DNA from: Anarhynchus alexandrinus
Lineage: Eukaryota; Chordata; Aves; Charadriiformes; Charadriidae
DNA length: 64,000 bases
Assembly: GCA_008711295.1 (NCBI GenBank)
Contig: VUYV01000069.1
Location: forward strand, 149,667 to 213,666
Reading direction: 5' to 3'
The position numbers were made by a program, and so were the translations under genes. A model generated the notes under the pieces. The model had not been told where the DNA came from. It saw nothing but the letters and a program-made list of their open reading frames with translations, and searched no databases. Positions 24,939 through 35,942 of this stretch are shown here, piece after piece. Positions within the stretch are counted from its first letter, which is position 1; the number at the start of each line of letters is the position of its first letter.

Positions 24939-25328
24939 ACATCCTACATTTAGAGGTGAGTTGTGTTAAACAGGATATACTTCAGATGCATAATCACAAA
25001 GTGTGTTTCGTTTGCAAGTGGTTATTCCCATTTAGGCAAAACTGATAGGATGGATAAAGAAGTTTTAAGAGCTCAGACTATACACCAAGGTTAACAGCTG
25101 ACATCGCAGTAATTCAGATCCTGAGTGAAAACCAGCTAGGAATGCTTAACAGAAATAAATGTGAAGGAATAGGTGAGGAAGTGGTAGAAGACTAAAAAGA
25201 GCAGGAAGAAAAGCCTTACTGAGGCATTAAATAGAGTAAGGGTTTGGCTCACAACCCTGTTAAGTTGGTTTCCTGGAATCCCAGCAAATTTCAAAATCAA
25301 TAGAAGCCTATCTTTAATTGACTTGAAA

Positions 25329-26313
25329 CCTAACAAAGACAAATTTGATTTTGCATCTCATAGGCCTGTCTGCTTGTTCTATATTGACGTTGGGATACTC
25401 ACCAGCGTGCTGGCTAATAGGTTGGACCCTCTGCTGCATGATTAGTTAGCAGACACCAGAGAAACTGTTTCCAAGGGCGTTCATTAGCAAATAATATATG
25501 AAGAGGTGTAAGTGTATGAAAGGTATGCCATTGTTCTGTGGTGCAAAGGAAGTCTTAAAAGGAGCTGAATTAAGTGATCTAGAGAGGAGTCCTGGATTGC
25601 CTGAATAATGGGAAAATATCACAAGTATTAGATCAATAAGTATGGTTCCACTACAAAACCCCTTTGGCTGGAGTCAAAGTTAACCACACTTCTCTATATC
25701 TTCAGCATATACCTCCATTTTGCAATGGTCCTGTCACTTTAGCAGAAATTATCACAAAAATTCCATCTCGCAGGTATAAAATATAGGAGGTTTGGAGAAC
25801 AAAGTCACGCAGAATATAAATTACGTTTTAGTGATGATTGCTGATCCGCTTCTTGCGTAGGCCATTGTAATGAAAGAAATTAGGAAAGAATTTGTGAAGT
25901 TTATGGAAGATCCAGGGCTTAGTCAATTAAACCAAACTTCTGGCATTAGTATTTCAAACAAATCAGGCTACTCACAAATCATTACAAGACAAATGTGAAC
26001 TCAGTGAGAAAAATATTAATCAGCTTCTGAGGAGTTTGTAGCATCTCCCTCCTGGGAGAAAGACATGATGCAAATTACATTTCTATGGCAGAAAAAAAGT
26101 GGGGAAAGGTTTAATACAAAGGAATGAGCCAATAATACTGTGAACTGCTAGAATGGCAAAAGTGAATCTTCTCACCTTGAGTATTACTTCAGACACTTCC
26201 ACTGTCTCTCCTTATTCACTTGGAGAGGAGCTGTAGTCCTCCATTTTAGATACCATTTAAGCAGAGGAGTAAGTCATCCTCAATTCAAATATTTATGTAG
26301 GGCAGAACCGAGG
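25329..26313 (+). pseudogene. L1/Tx1-type reverse transcriptase remnant
   Basis: Decayed reverse transcriptase. The N-terminal RT blocks lie in one frame at 25329-25442 (38 codons, stop TAG at 25443). The sequence continues past the stop in the same frame and reads a TRETVSKGVH stretch, where active elements have a DQTGF..GR block. PVTLAEIITKIP (about 25730-25765) corresponds to the LF.L..EPLAEAIR block and RFSDD (25824-25838) to the YADD catalytic centre. A frame change follows into IADPLLA, a stop, then VMKEIRKEF. LEYYFRHFHCLSLF (about 26181-26223) and SRGVSHPQFKYLC (from 26260) match the post-RT C-terminal region. The two catalytic aspartates of motif C survive, but the reading frame is thoroughly broken. 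Confidence 0.7.
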
Positions 26314-26345
26314 AGGAGAAGAAAAGGTGTTTGGAGTGTTAATCC

Positions 26346-29300
26346 TCACCGACCGTGAGTGCAGCCGGATCATAATACATCCCTTCGGAAAAGCCCCCAG
26401 TACATGAGTACACAGCCCCAGTGATTTATACAGCTGCTCCTGTATCAGCTAATGCTCCAACAGCATAAGAGTGCTAGAAGACAGTCTGAAACAAAACAAT
26501 TCTTTTTTCTATTTATGTAGTCGATGCCAGTAGAGTGTAATTAAGCTATGGATGTAGCTGGGCTCTAGACATCTCCCCAGTGGGTCCTGGAGGGCAGGCC
26601 AAAAACCAGAATGTAAATGTTTGGAGTATTTTGCATGTAATCAAGACCAAAAAGAAAAAAAAAAAAGCCAAATATTTAAGATTCTTAGTGGAAGCAAAAA
26701 ATCTTTAGTTCTTTTATTTTGGAAACAGAGGAATGTTTTTCAAGCAGGGACATTGCGGTATCTCCAAAATGCAACATGCTCTTCTGCAATCTGCCAGGCA
26801 GACGGACACAGAGCCAAGCTGTCCAGGCAGCCAGCTTGCTGCCAGGATGGGGGCCAGCAAGGAGCCAGCCGTCTGCAAAATGGGGGTGACAGCCAGCCAG
26901 GAGTAGCCTATCATGCTGTCATCAGCCATGATGCTTCCCACGGATTCTTGTTTTCCACCAGACTTTTTGCTGGGGAACACAATGTCCCAGGAATATGGGA
27001 GTCCACCAGCCTTCCTGGAAAGCTCTAGAGACCTGGAGGATCTGCAACCCAATTTCAGAGCAGCCTGCCAAAACACTTGCTGAGAGGCAGTAGGTGGAAA
27101 TGCCTGTGGAGTCCTATACTGGTCTGTCTTTTCAGGTGATAACTGGGGAGCTGGGAAAGTGACACACACCAGTTTGGGTGAAATTCAGTGGCCTTGATAT
27201 CCTCCCAACACAGGGGAAAAAAAACAACTTGAAAATGTCTAGCTTGCTTTAAATTGCAAAGAGATACATGTGTTTAGAGAGCTGTGCCATCTTCGTGTCT
27301 GGAAGTTGTGAAATGCTCTTCTCACCTATGGATGATATGTCTGACACATCATTTGAAGGATGCCTGACAGACAGTTGTAGTGACAGGTCTATAAAACTTC
27401 CATATTCAAGCTAGAACCTTGTTGTTGCTCTGGATCTTTGTAGTGGTACAAAAAAGCAGTGAAGTCTGTCCTGCACATCCTGCACACCCAGCGCCCCTGG
27501 CGTAGAGGGCGAATGGGAGAAGTAGATGGGAACAGCTCACTCTGCAGACCCGAGTGAGTCATAGAGGCGATATCAAAGCTGCAGCTGTCATGTCAAAACC
27601 TTTTACCATCTGTACCAGAATAAGCTGCACCTCATATAATAAATCAATAGTTTAATATCTGTACCCCTGGCATTCTGCACTGCAGAATCACATTCTAGTG
27701 GCCAAATTTGTTGTCATTCAAGAAACAAATTAATGTACTCCCTCTCCCCCAGTTAAAACCGGATTCAGACGTTGCTAGCAATTACTCTGTACAGGCTCTG
27801 TACAGGCACAGGTTAGGATTACAGTCAAGGTCTAAGAAAGAAACCCCCAACGGGATGACCTGAAGGCTTTCAAAGTTTCAGTCTTCAAAACTCTCAGGCG
27901 GTCTCCCCCCTAGTGGAAATTCTCCTCAATAAGGCAGCAAACTGCCTGGAGGGTGGTCAAGAGAAGGGACTCATCTCGTGTCGCTTTGTCCATCTGAATC
28001 GCCAAAATGAGCGCGGACAGCACATCTCACACCTGCAGTCTGACCCAGTGGGCTCATGAGCTCACCAATTAGGTGGGACCCCCCAATGCAAGCAGAAAAT
28101 GAAGCAGCATTGCCTTGGATTAAGAGTTTTGTAGTGGACATGTTACCTGGGCACCGCTGTTCCTATTTTCAAGCACAGCCTGGAGCCACAGCTCTCACAT
28201 GGCTCCAGAAACATTTCAGTCACCAGGGTATGCAGCCTTCTGTTCTGCAGGGACTGGTGGGCTGCACGTGTGCCTGTCCTTAACCCTCGCATGAATTAAT
28301 TATTTATGGTGGGAAGAGGACAGCTGAAGCACAAGAAGTGTTTCTCATCAACTGGCAGCAAGGGTGTTGGGCTGCCAGTTCGGGCTACGGCATTATTTGA
28401 TGTGGATTGAAAACAGAGGACCTCCCAGTTTCATGATGGGAGTTGGGAAGGTGTCCCCTTTGGCTCCGAAGTGTTGCTACACCACACAAGGGCACTATTT
28501 CTTCCTTCCCCCTGTCCTGGAGCTGCCACCAGCCCGGTGACGGGAGCAGTGACTTTGTCAAAGCAGTTGAGGTGGGAACCAAAGTTCTCCAGGCAAAGGC
28601 ACCAGCTTGGCCCTGGGAGTCCCATGGTTCGGGAGGCATCTTGGCCCCTCTCTGTCCTCGTGTCGCTGTAATGAGAAAGATCAGCTTTAAGACATACACT
28701 CTCTTCAATTTTTCCTCTGGACTAGTTTAGACACACCCTTCCATCCTAAAATTTAGGCAGTGCAACATTTAAGGTCCTTGTATGGATCTAGCCATAAAAC
28801 TGTTGCGTTTTGGATATCGAAATTCTGCCATATATTCTTTAGCACAGCTACGAGCAGCTCAGCACTATTTTCCCATGTGCAGACAGACTGAAATTGCACT
28901 TCTCTCATGCCATTTAACATGTTAACCAGATAAGCTTTTTACAGGCTTGTCATTTAAGCAGAAACAGTCATGCTGAGTTCTGAATCCTGAGCCTCAAATC
29001 ATTTCCCAAGGCTTCCTTAGTGCCCCAAATCCCAAATTATCTTGTAGCCGGTGTAACTGCTGTTAGTTGCCCCTGATAATTTTTTGCCCTTCAGTTCTTC
29101 ATTTCATGTACATTTTGGAAACAGAGGAGAAATGCAGGTGTAGGGTAAAACAAGTTTAATTTACTGTGACAAATAACGCAAGGAATTTCTTTCATGGATT
29201 ATTCATTTTATATTGAATGCAATAATAATCTCTATTTTTAAAATTTACCTGAAGCTGCAGTATTTCCAGTTTGCTGCGTTAGAAAGTCAGAATCCAGGGG

Positions 29301-31499
29301 CACTTACTGCATAATTTAGGCCCCGTTTGTCACAGATTTTGCAGGGTTTTATCCATTGGAATTATGGGGAAACAGATAATTAGCAAGATCTATGGTAACT
29401 TCAAGGTGGTTACTGGATGGGAGCTGCCTTCTAGCAGACACTAAAGACAGGGGCAGTGAAAACCTAATTAGCATTCAAAAATACTTTAAATAAGGGATGT
29501 CACAGACAGTCTGGGCAAGAAGGGGGATACTTACACTTCCATCTAACTGTATAGCTACATAAAATACCCATATAAATGATAATGTGCTATATTCCACACA
29601 AAAGAAGACCGCCATTGAATAAAGAAGGCGCTTAATTGTACAAGCATCTTTCAGCGTTAGCGAATATCTCTTGAACTAATCTGCATCCCACAAGGCTGGT
29701 TTGGGGATTGAAATTATGATGAGTTAATGGATCAGTTTTATTCAGTGCTGGCTATTTCCAGAAGCAAGGAGACAATTAGATTTTATCCATACATGGATAT
29801 AGGAGAAGGCTCATGGTTAAAGTGATAATTAATGCAACATCGTAATTAATGCAACACCTAAAGATTACAAAGGTGAATGCTACTGATAGACATGAGAGGA
29901 CTTCTGAGGTTACAATGTGAAGAGAGAGCAGAAAAAATCCTGCAAGAATCAGCATTAGAGCCCTGGATCACTCCCTTCTTTGCTCACGGCTACCACAAAA
30001 TACCATCTTTTATTTGCTTTGGTATAATATCATTATGTGAGATAGATTTAGCTGGGGTAACAATTATAGACTATTGCTCAATTTAAGACAATAATCTTCT
30101 GACATTTTGCCACAGGTAGAAAAGGGATGAAAGGTTTGACTCAAACAGTTTGACCATATGATTGACCTAAATCTACTGAGATTTACAGAAATATTTTCAT
30201 TAATACTGTAGTATTTGGATCAGCAGCTAGTTCAAGGCATACAAAACCCATGCCTGCTTTCTGCTTGTTGTAATCGGGGTCCAGTATCCATGAACAGCTG
30301 CTAAAACAACAAAGGCTGAATGGTTTTTGTTTTCCTGCTCCTACAGGAATGTGATCATGATCTTTATGCTTCCAAATGAAGCTGTTTCTAACAACAAGCA
30401 GCACTTAAAAATGCAGGACAGTATTAAATCCAATGCTGTAGCCAGCTGAATCTCAGTGTGGAATATATTTTTAAGCAATGGGGCTATAGGGAAAAAGGGA
30501 TGGGCTACGTTCCCATGCCATTGCCAATACTGTCACATGCTGATTTTAACTTAGATGTTGTAATTTGTTTACTCACTATCATCCAAATTCTCATCTACAT
30601 GACAGTAATGAAATTTTGGACTTCAAGACCATCATGTTCCCCTGCTTCAGGCCAAAGACAAAGAAGAACATTTGGTTCCCAATCACTAATAGCTTTTGCT
30701 CAAAGGTCTGGTATAAAACAAATAAATATGCCAGACTGGCATTTATTTCCTGATTATATGCAGCAAATAAACACTTACCTGTTTAAAAGGAAACTTTGTA
30801 TTATCTTGGCATCAGAAAGCCTTCTAAAGCTTTCTCATGAGGCTACACAAAGTGACCTCAGCTAAAGGTGGACCAACCATAGATAATTGAGTTCACAGGT
30901 CTTGCAATAGATAAGGCCTCTTAATTTTTAAATGCTTTTAGGCTAATTGCATTATTTCCTAATTAGGAGTGCTTGATATTTACAGAGATCATTCTGTGTG
31001 CACACAAGCTCATGGGAAATAACAAAGCTCGTGTTCCCTCTCCCTTCCCCGACGTCCCTGAGAGGTGGCTCCACACCCTACTCCCCTCTCAGGAGCAGGG
31101 CTGGGTAGCGAAAGGGGGCAGAGGGAAGGACACTGCGTTACTGCTACAATGGCATCGCTCATTCTTCCATCCACACCGCAGGTTTGCCACCACTGTCCGA
31201 GATTAATGTAATAATCTGAATCTTACACCTGTAGGGGGATCATTTTTTTTTTTTGCATAAAGACTAGATGGCGCAGCCAGGAGGGCAATAAACTGGGGCA
31301 GAATAATAAGGAAGGCTGATACATGGTAGAGACTCTTAGTGCACGTACATGTGCTCTAAAGGTTTCCTTAGAGTAGTAGTAGATCCTTAAAGTTCCTAAA
31401 AAATTCTAAATTAAACATATTCTAATTCAGAAGCCACTACAAAGTGAGTTTATTTTCAGCTTTATAATGGAAGAGGAAGGTGAATTAATCACTGGACTG
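26346..31499. other. Non-coding stretch with GC-richer parts
   Basis: No supported gene. GC-richer patches occur at about 26730-27060 and 27960-28680 and carry the longest chance frames here: 151 codons on the - strand at 26714-27169, and 107 codons on the - strand at 28385-28708. Neither shows a known domain. A 17-bp unit with TAATTAATGCAACA is tandemly duplicated at 29826-29858. A 12-bp palindrome, TCCTAATTAGGA, lies at 30957-30968 in a TAAT-rich segment. Confidence 0.5.
29826..29858. repeat. Tandem duplication, period 17
   Basis: TAATTAATGCAACATCG at 29826-29842 is followed directly by TAATTAATGCAACACC at 29843-29858, identical over the first 14 bases. Confidence 0.85.
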
Positions 31500-32860
31500 G
31501 AAGACTGTGCTTGTATAGAGACCAAAATTGTGATGATTACATTTATTGTGGCCAAAAAGCAGGGCAGATCCAATCTGAAACATACGCACTGGGTGTGTTT
31601 TTGAAGGAGTCAAAGAGAGCAGAACTAACTGGAAGAAAAAACATTGCTGTAAAACGCAATTTAGATTTCTTCAAGAAGGTTTGTTATATGGTAAGAAAGC
31701 TGTGAGTTCACAGTCAAATGAGAAGCAACTTTGGCCCTAGATCCTTCTATTGAAAGAGTGAAATGAAAGAAGCTATCACAAATGGGGGAAATCCAACAAA
31801 ATGTAACACAAGAGAAAAGAAAGAAATGGATAATAATCAATATAATTTAAGAAGTGAACATAATTGATAAGAGAGGCTAATAACATCATGGATTTGTCTC
31901 TGGGCAACATGAAATAAGGAGCTTTTTAAAATGATATTAAGAACAAACGAAATCCCAGCAATAATACAAGACCATTACTAGAGATGATAATGCCATTAAT
32001 AATGAGACAGGAAATGCAGGAGTATACAATAAATAAATCCCTCTTCTGTTTCCAAAATGAAACTAGAGGAAGTGCTTCTTTCAGATGAAGATGATGAAGT
32101 ACTCAGTTAAGAGCTGAGAAAGATATTAAAAAACCCCAACCCTTGTATGGGGGATAAATTGTTTCAAATCAGCAGGCCTGAATAGCTTATGCTTAAAAAT
32201 CCCAAAAAATTACTTGAAGAGATTTCTGCCCAGAACACCAGCAAAATCCTGGGAGGCTGGAAGCAAGCTGATCTTAAGAGAATTGTGAGGTTATCCAGGT
32301 CTCTCTGGCACAAATAGTTTCCAGGCAATCCGTCTCAGATAAAATAGTATAAAACCAAGATACGGCTCAGTTAATTATGACAATAAATATGATTCTGAAA
32401 TAATCTCAATTACATGTGTGGGAATTATCAATTTGGTTGCTGCATCTAGTCTGGTGGAACAGGCTTTTGTAAGGCACTTGCCTTATTACTGCCAGGCACA
32501 ATTAATGCCACCACTCAGCATGCGTGAAGTATGCATTAAATGGATTACAGTCAGGCTGATAGACAGATCTGTGAAAGTTGGCACCAATAATTGTCTGTAA
32601 AGGTCGGTGTTTCCTGAGGTGTTTTACAGAGATCAGTACAGAATCTCATGGTATTCAATGGCATAGAAGTAAACAAAAATATCACCACTGACAAAATGTT
32701 GACTAACATAAAGATTGGGTTGACCCCTCAAAACAAATCAAAGTGTAATACAACAAATACAAAGTTATGAATAAAATATGCAAGGCAGACTTAAAGAGTC
32801 AGAGGTACCTCAATAACTGTGACTTAATTTTTGAATTTAATGTCTTGTTGGTTTTCTCAC
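31500..32860 (+). mobile_element. Very old CR1 LINE fragment, + strand (ORF2 remains)
   Basis: Ancient CR1 copy recognised by a run of blocks in the right order. FFKKV (about 31669) precedes the RT and matches the conserved linker phrase before it. KSAGLNSL (about 32178-32200) corresponds to the KS.GPD.LHP block, followed by a SWEAGSK stretch equivalent to W..G..PEDWK. A CIKWITVRLIDRS stretch (about 32530-32568) corresponds to IKW..NWL.DR. GVLQRSV (about 32617-32637), where intact copies have SGVPQGSV, marks motif B, and LTNIKIG (about 32699-32719) is a ruined FADDTKIG motif C. TTNTKL (about 32753) corresponds to the FN..KCK region at DNA level. Frames are broken everywhere and the catalytic residues are lost. 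Divergence is similar to the fragment at 7.8-8.2 kb and much greater than in the copy near 45 kb. Confidence 0.75.
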
Positions 32861-35824
32861 ATGCCTGTCCCAAATTCACGTCTTCTAAGTTGCCCTGGGA
32901 TAGGTGCAGGTCAAAGCAGTACTCAGAATATGGCATCCTCCATCCTGTCTCCTGAATGCATCAAACAGGGAAATAATAAAAATGGTTACTGTGTATCCCC
33001 CCTCCTCAGGTTAGACACAACAGAAAATGAAAAGGCAGCAACCTTTTCTTTCTAAAGGACCTCTGATGTGGGAGGGTACAGTTCTGCTCTTTAAACCATG
33101 ACCAGGATTCATCCTGGCAACGGAGATGAGAGATTCACCTGTGCCGTCTTCCAGCCAGGGACTCACTGCCATCATTTCTCACTCAGTTTCTGAGGCACTA
33201 CCTAAATGCTTATCAACAAGCTAATGTGGGTTATGTAAAAGGCATATTCAAACTCTCTTGATGAAACTGTCCCATCATTTGGCAAAAAGTGCAAAAATCC
33301 CAGGGTCAGAAAGTCAGGACATCTGCACCATGGGGAGCCCCTTCGCTTACTTGAGTGGTGGGAAGCGCAGGTTACGACCCCGCTCCAGCCATTAGGAAAA
33401 ATGAACAGGCCAATGACATCAAGGGCTGAAGCCCAGGACTGACTGACATAACATATCTTGAGTGATCTTGGGTTTTTTTTGTCTCTCCTTTGCTCTCACA
33501 TTTTGATGTCTTCTGTTTGGAGAAGTTTCATAAGGACTGTAGAGCAGTTCCCAACAGACAGGGAATGTGTGTAGGCGTACAGAAGCAGGGAGATATAGGT
33601 CTAAATCAGGCCCAGTAGGAAGGAGTTTAGCTCCGATTCTCACAGCCTGGGTTGTGCTGAGTTGCAAGTCCCCATGAAAAAGGAAAGGTGGAGTTGGACG
33701 ATGTGTTGTCTTTGCAGCCATGCTGGAAGAGAAAGGCAAGGGTCCTGTTCGTGACACCTACCTGCAGGAGACTATGACTGGTAGTGTAATTAAATGTGGC
33801 CCTCTTCACCTGTATGTGGTCACTGAACCTCAGAGGGACAAAATATAAGAAGTAGGCTGTTCTCCATGACCTAATTTGAAAGGGTGTCACCCTACCAAAC
33901 TGCCCACTAATTACCAGCTGTCTTGACCGTGTGTAGGCCGTGCATTTACCTGTGTGTGCTCTGCTGACTTGTAACAGGCAAGACATAGTAAACAGCAACT
34001 GGTGGTGGATCTGAAGATCAGCAAGATTCAAGCTTTTATCCTACCTGACTGTCCCAGCCTCACTTGCTCCTCCCATTGTTATGTTTACTTGGTCTTGACT
34101 TCCCTTTCCCACAGGGCAATCACTGCTGGCCCAGAAAGGTTGGGCAGAAAGTCGGGTTAGTTCTTGTTGTGCCACTGCTCATGGTTGCCAGTCTTGGGCA
34201 TCACCCATCAAGGTCTCTGGGTGCCCCTGGCCTTCATCTCCATCCATCTTACTGGTCTCCAGGATCTTCACCCATGTCCAAGATCTTTACTCCAGCCAAG
34301 GTCTTCATCCCCATTCTGTGGTCATTTCTTCTTTCTCAGAGCCAATGCAGTCTGTGTATTGCTGGAGCACACAGCCCCTAACTGGTGGTCCTGTCTTGTG
34401 TCTCTTTATAAATTGTGGTGTTCAAGACATGCCATGTCTGTTTAATCCAGGTGTTAATAGAATGTATGACTAGCCCTTACTAGCCGCAGCTGGCGAGTAA
34501 GAGGCTTCTGTTTAGGGTTCAGAAGGTCAGTTTTGGGCATTCACTCACACACACATAAGCATGTGTTGCCTGTCCACATTCACCATTTAAGCTATTTTTT
34601 TGTCTACAACACTACCTAGTACACAAGTCAAATTCTGCCCTGCAATGCTTTCAGCATTTTCCTACTGGCTGGCTCTCGGCAGCTCTGTGGACAAAAGTAA
34701 CTCTTCTTGGTACTTAACCCTGACTCCACTCAGTCGTCTTGTGGCCTAAATCAGGGGATGTTGCTACGGGACTGTAGGAAGAAAAACTGTTCTTTGGAAC
34801 TTCTGTTAAACTCAAAGAAACTGCTCTGCAGTTAGCACAATCCGATCTAATCTTCAGATGGTACATACTCATGGGGAGAGTTGAAGAAGCAGGAAGTAGT
34901 CTTTCCATTTTAGTTCCGTTATCAGCAGTTTCTTGGGGAAAAAATTATCTATAATTTTCTCTTTCTCAGTGTGTTACTGTAATCCCCTTATTTCCTTTCA
35001 TTATTTGTCAGTCCATCATTCAGAACATTTTTCATGGTTGTATTTTTGATTCCAGTGGGATCTTTGACTAAGCTGTATGAAACGTGCATCTATAAAATTC
35101 CGATGAGAGGTTTAACGAATACAACACTTTTGCAAGTTTCTAATATTAAAATATGGTGAACAAAGATATCAGAAACTCAGAAGAGTATAGGTGGTAGAAT
35201 AGTGTTTCAACAAGTTTAACTTCTAATAACAAAATAGAGTTTACATAATAACTTTTAAAGAAATCTTCTTCCAGTATCTCTCTCTCTCCACTAATATATA
35301 GGACTCCTGAGTTGAATTAAAGTTTGGAAACCGGCCAGCATACAGAAATGTTTCTCATGCAGTTGCATGTATTAGACGTTTGCACAATTTTAGTCATGAA
35401 CAAGATTTAATTAAAAAGAAAAATCAAGACATGAGTAACACCTTGCCTAAATGTCTCCAGTGCAGATTAGCACATGTTATTGAATCAACAGGTCTCACTA
35501 ACAAATGTTAGCAAAATAACTGGTAGAATGACTCATGCCAGTGAGACAGATGAGTAAGTATCAATATCCCAATTTTGAAGAAAAGGAAAACAAAATCACA
35601 GGAAGCCTAAGGATCCAATCCAGAAAAGTTCGAATTTTCTCTAAGTTTGCAGTCATTAAACGGAACTGAAGATGCTCATTTCTTTGCTAAAATTAATTGC
35701 CACAAAATGTAGCAGATGCCAAAATATCAATGAGTTCTGCAAGCAATTGAAAACATTAATGAAAGAAAGACTATTAATTAACTGCTGAGATGTGGTTCAG
35801 AATCAGGAAATTTAAGAACATGAG
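32861..35824. other. Non-coding stretch, no supported gene
   Basis: Mixed sequence. Two overlapping minus-strand frames (112 codons at 33419-33757 and 134 codons at 33627-34031) have no known domain. A degenerate minisatellite-like zone lies at about 34210-34318. Confidence 0.5.
34210..34318. repeat. Degenerate minisatellite-like zone
   Basis: Pyrimidine-rich sequence with repeated GGTCTC/GATCTTCA/GATCTTTA/GGTCTTCA-type phrases spaced about 18-20 bases (for example at 34262, 34281 and 34299). The copies are poor matches, so this is tentative. Confidence 0.4.
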
Positions 35825-35942
35825 GAAACATAACTTTATTCTTTCCCTGCTCTTGTATTTCCCCACTTATCCAGGATACTGGGGAATATGAACACTTGGT
35901 CTGACCCAATATAAGCATTCTTAAGCTCTGTTCTGTACTTCC
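35825..35942 (+). mobile_element. 3' end of a very old CR1/L3-like LINE, + strand
   Basis: The phrase CCAGGATACTGGGGAATATG, then CTTGGTCTGACCCAATATAA, then GCATTCTTAAGCTCTG follows the 3'-terminal order of old amniote CR1 copies best known from turtles and crocodilians: GGATACTGGGCTAGATGGACC, then TTGGTCTGACCCAGTATGG, then repeats of TTCTTATG. The upstream part (about 35825-35875) agrees weakly with the segment that precedes it in such elements. No coding part is visible. Confidence 0.7.

Larger units (their letters stand above)
23470..26345 (+). mobile_element. Fossil LINE of the L1/Tx1 clade, + strand
   Basis: Colinear remnants of a non-CR1 LINE. (1) An ORF1-like zone at about 23534-24270 has a coiled-coil-like, charged N-terminal half and then the RNN...IPDQTD signature of L1-type ORF1 proteins. 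(2) Reverse-transcriptase remains run from about 25050 to 26050, with PNKDK, HRPVCLFYIDVGIL and VLANRLDPLL in one frame at 25329-25442. This is the PGKD...YRPISLLN.D.KIL...LANRL arrangement typical of L1/Tx1 elements and absent from CR1. Further on come TLAEIITKIP near 25735 and an EYKLRFSDD palm block ending at 25838. (3) The C-terminal SRGVSHPQFKYLCRAE at 26260-26307 matches the GGL.LP..K.Y..A block. The endonuclease region (about 24.3-25.0 kb) is not recognisable. Dense stops and frameshifts indicate great age. Ends are uncertain and no 3' tail was identified. Confidence 0.72.

Noticed and set aside
26714..27169. 151-codon minus-strand frame as a gene
   Set aside because: No domain recognised and an overlapping frame of similar length occurs on the other strand; this is typical of GC-richer chance frames.
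30458..30865. 135-codon plus-strand frame as a gene
   Set aside because: No domain or exon-like context; a second frame overlaps it.
31500..32860. Interpretation of this interval as part of the L1/Tx1-like element
   Set aside because: The block order and wording (IKW..NWL.DR-type and GVPQGSV-type motifs) belong to CR1, not L1/Tx1.
33419..34031. Two overlapping minus-strand frames (112 and 134 codons)
   Set aside because: They overlap each other in different frames, show low-complexity serine/threonine-rich translation and lack a known domain.
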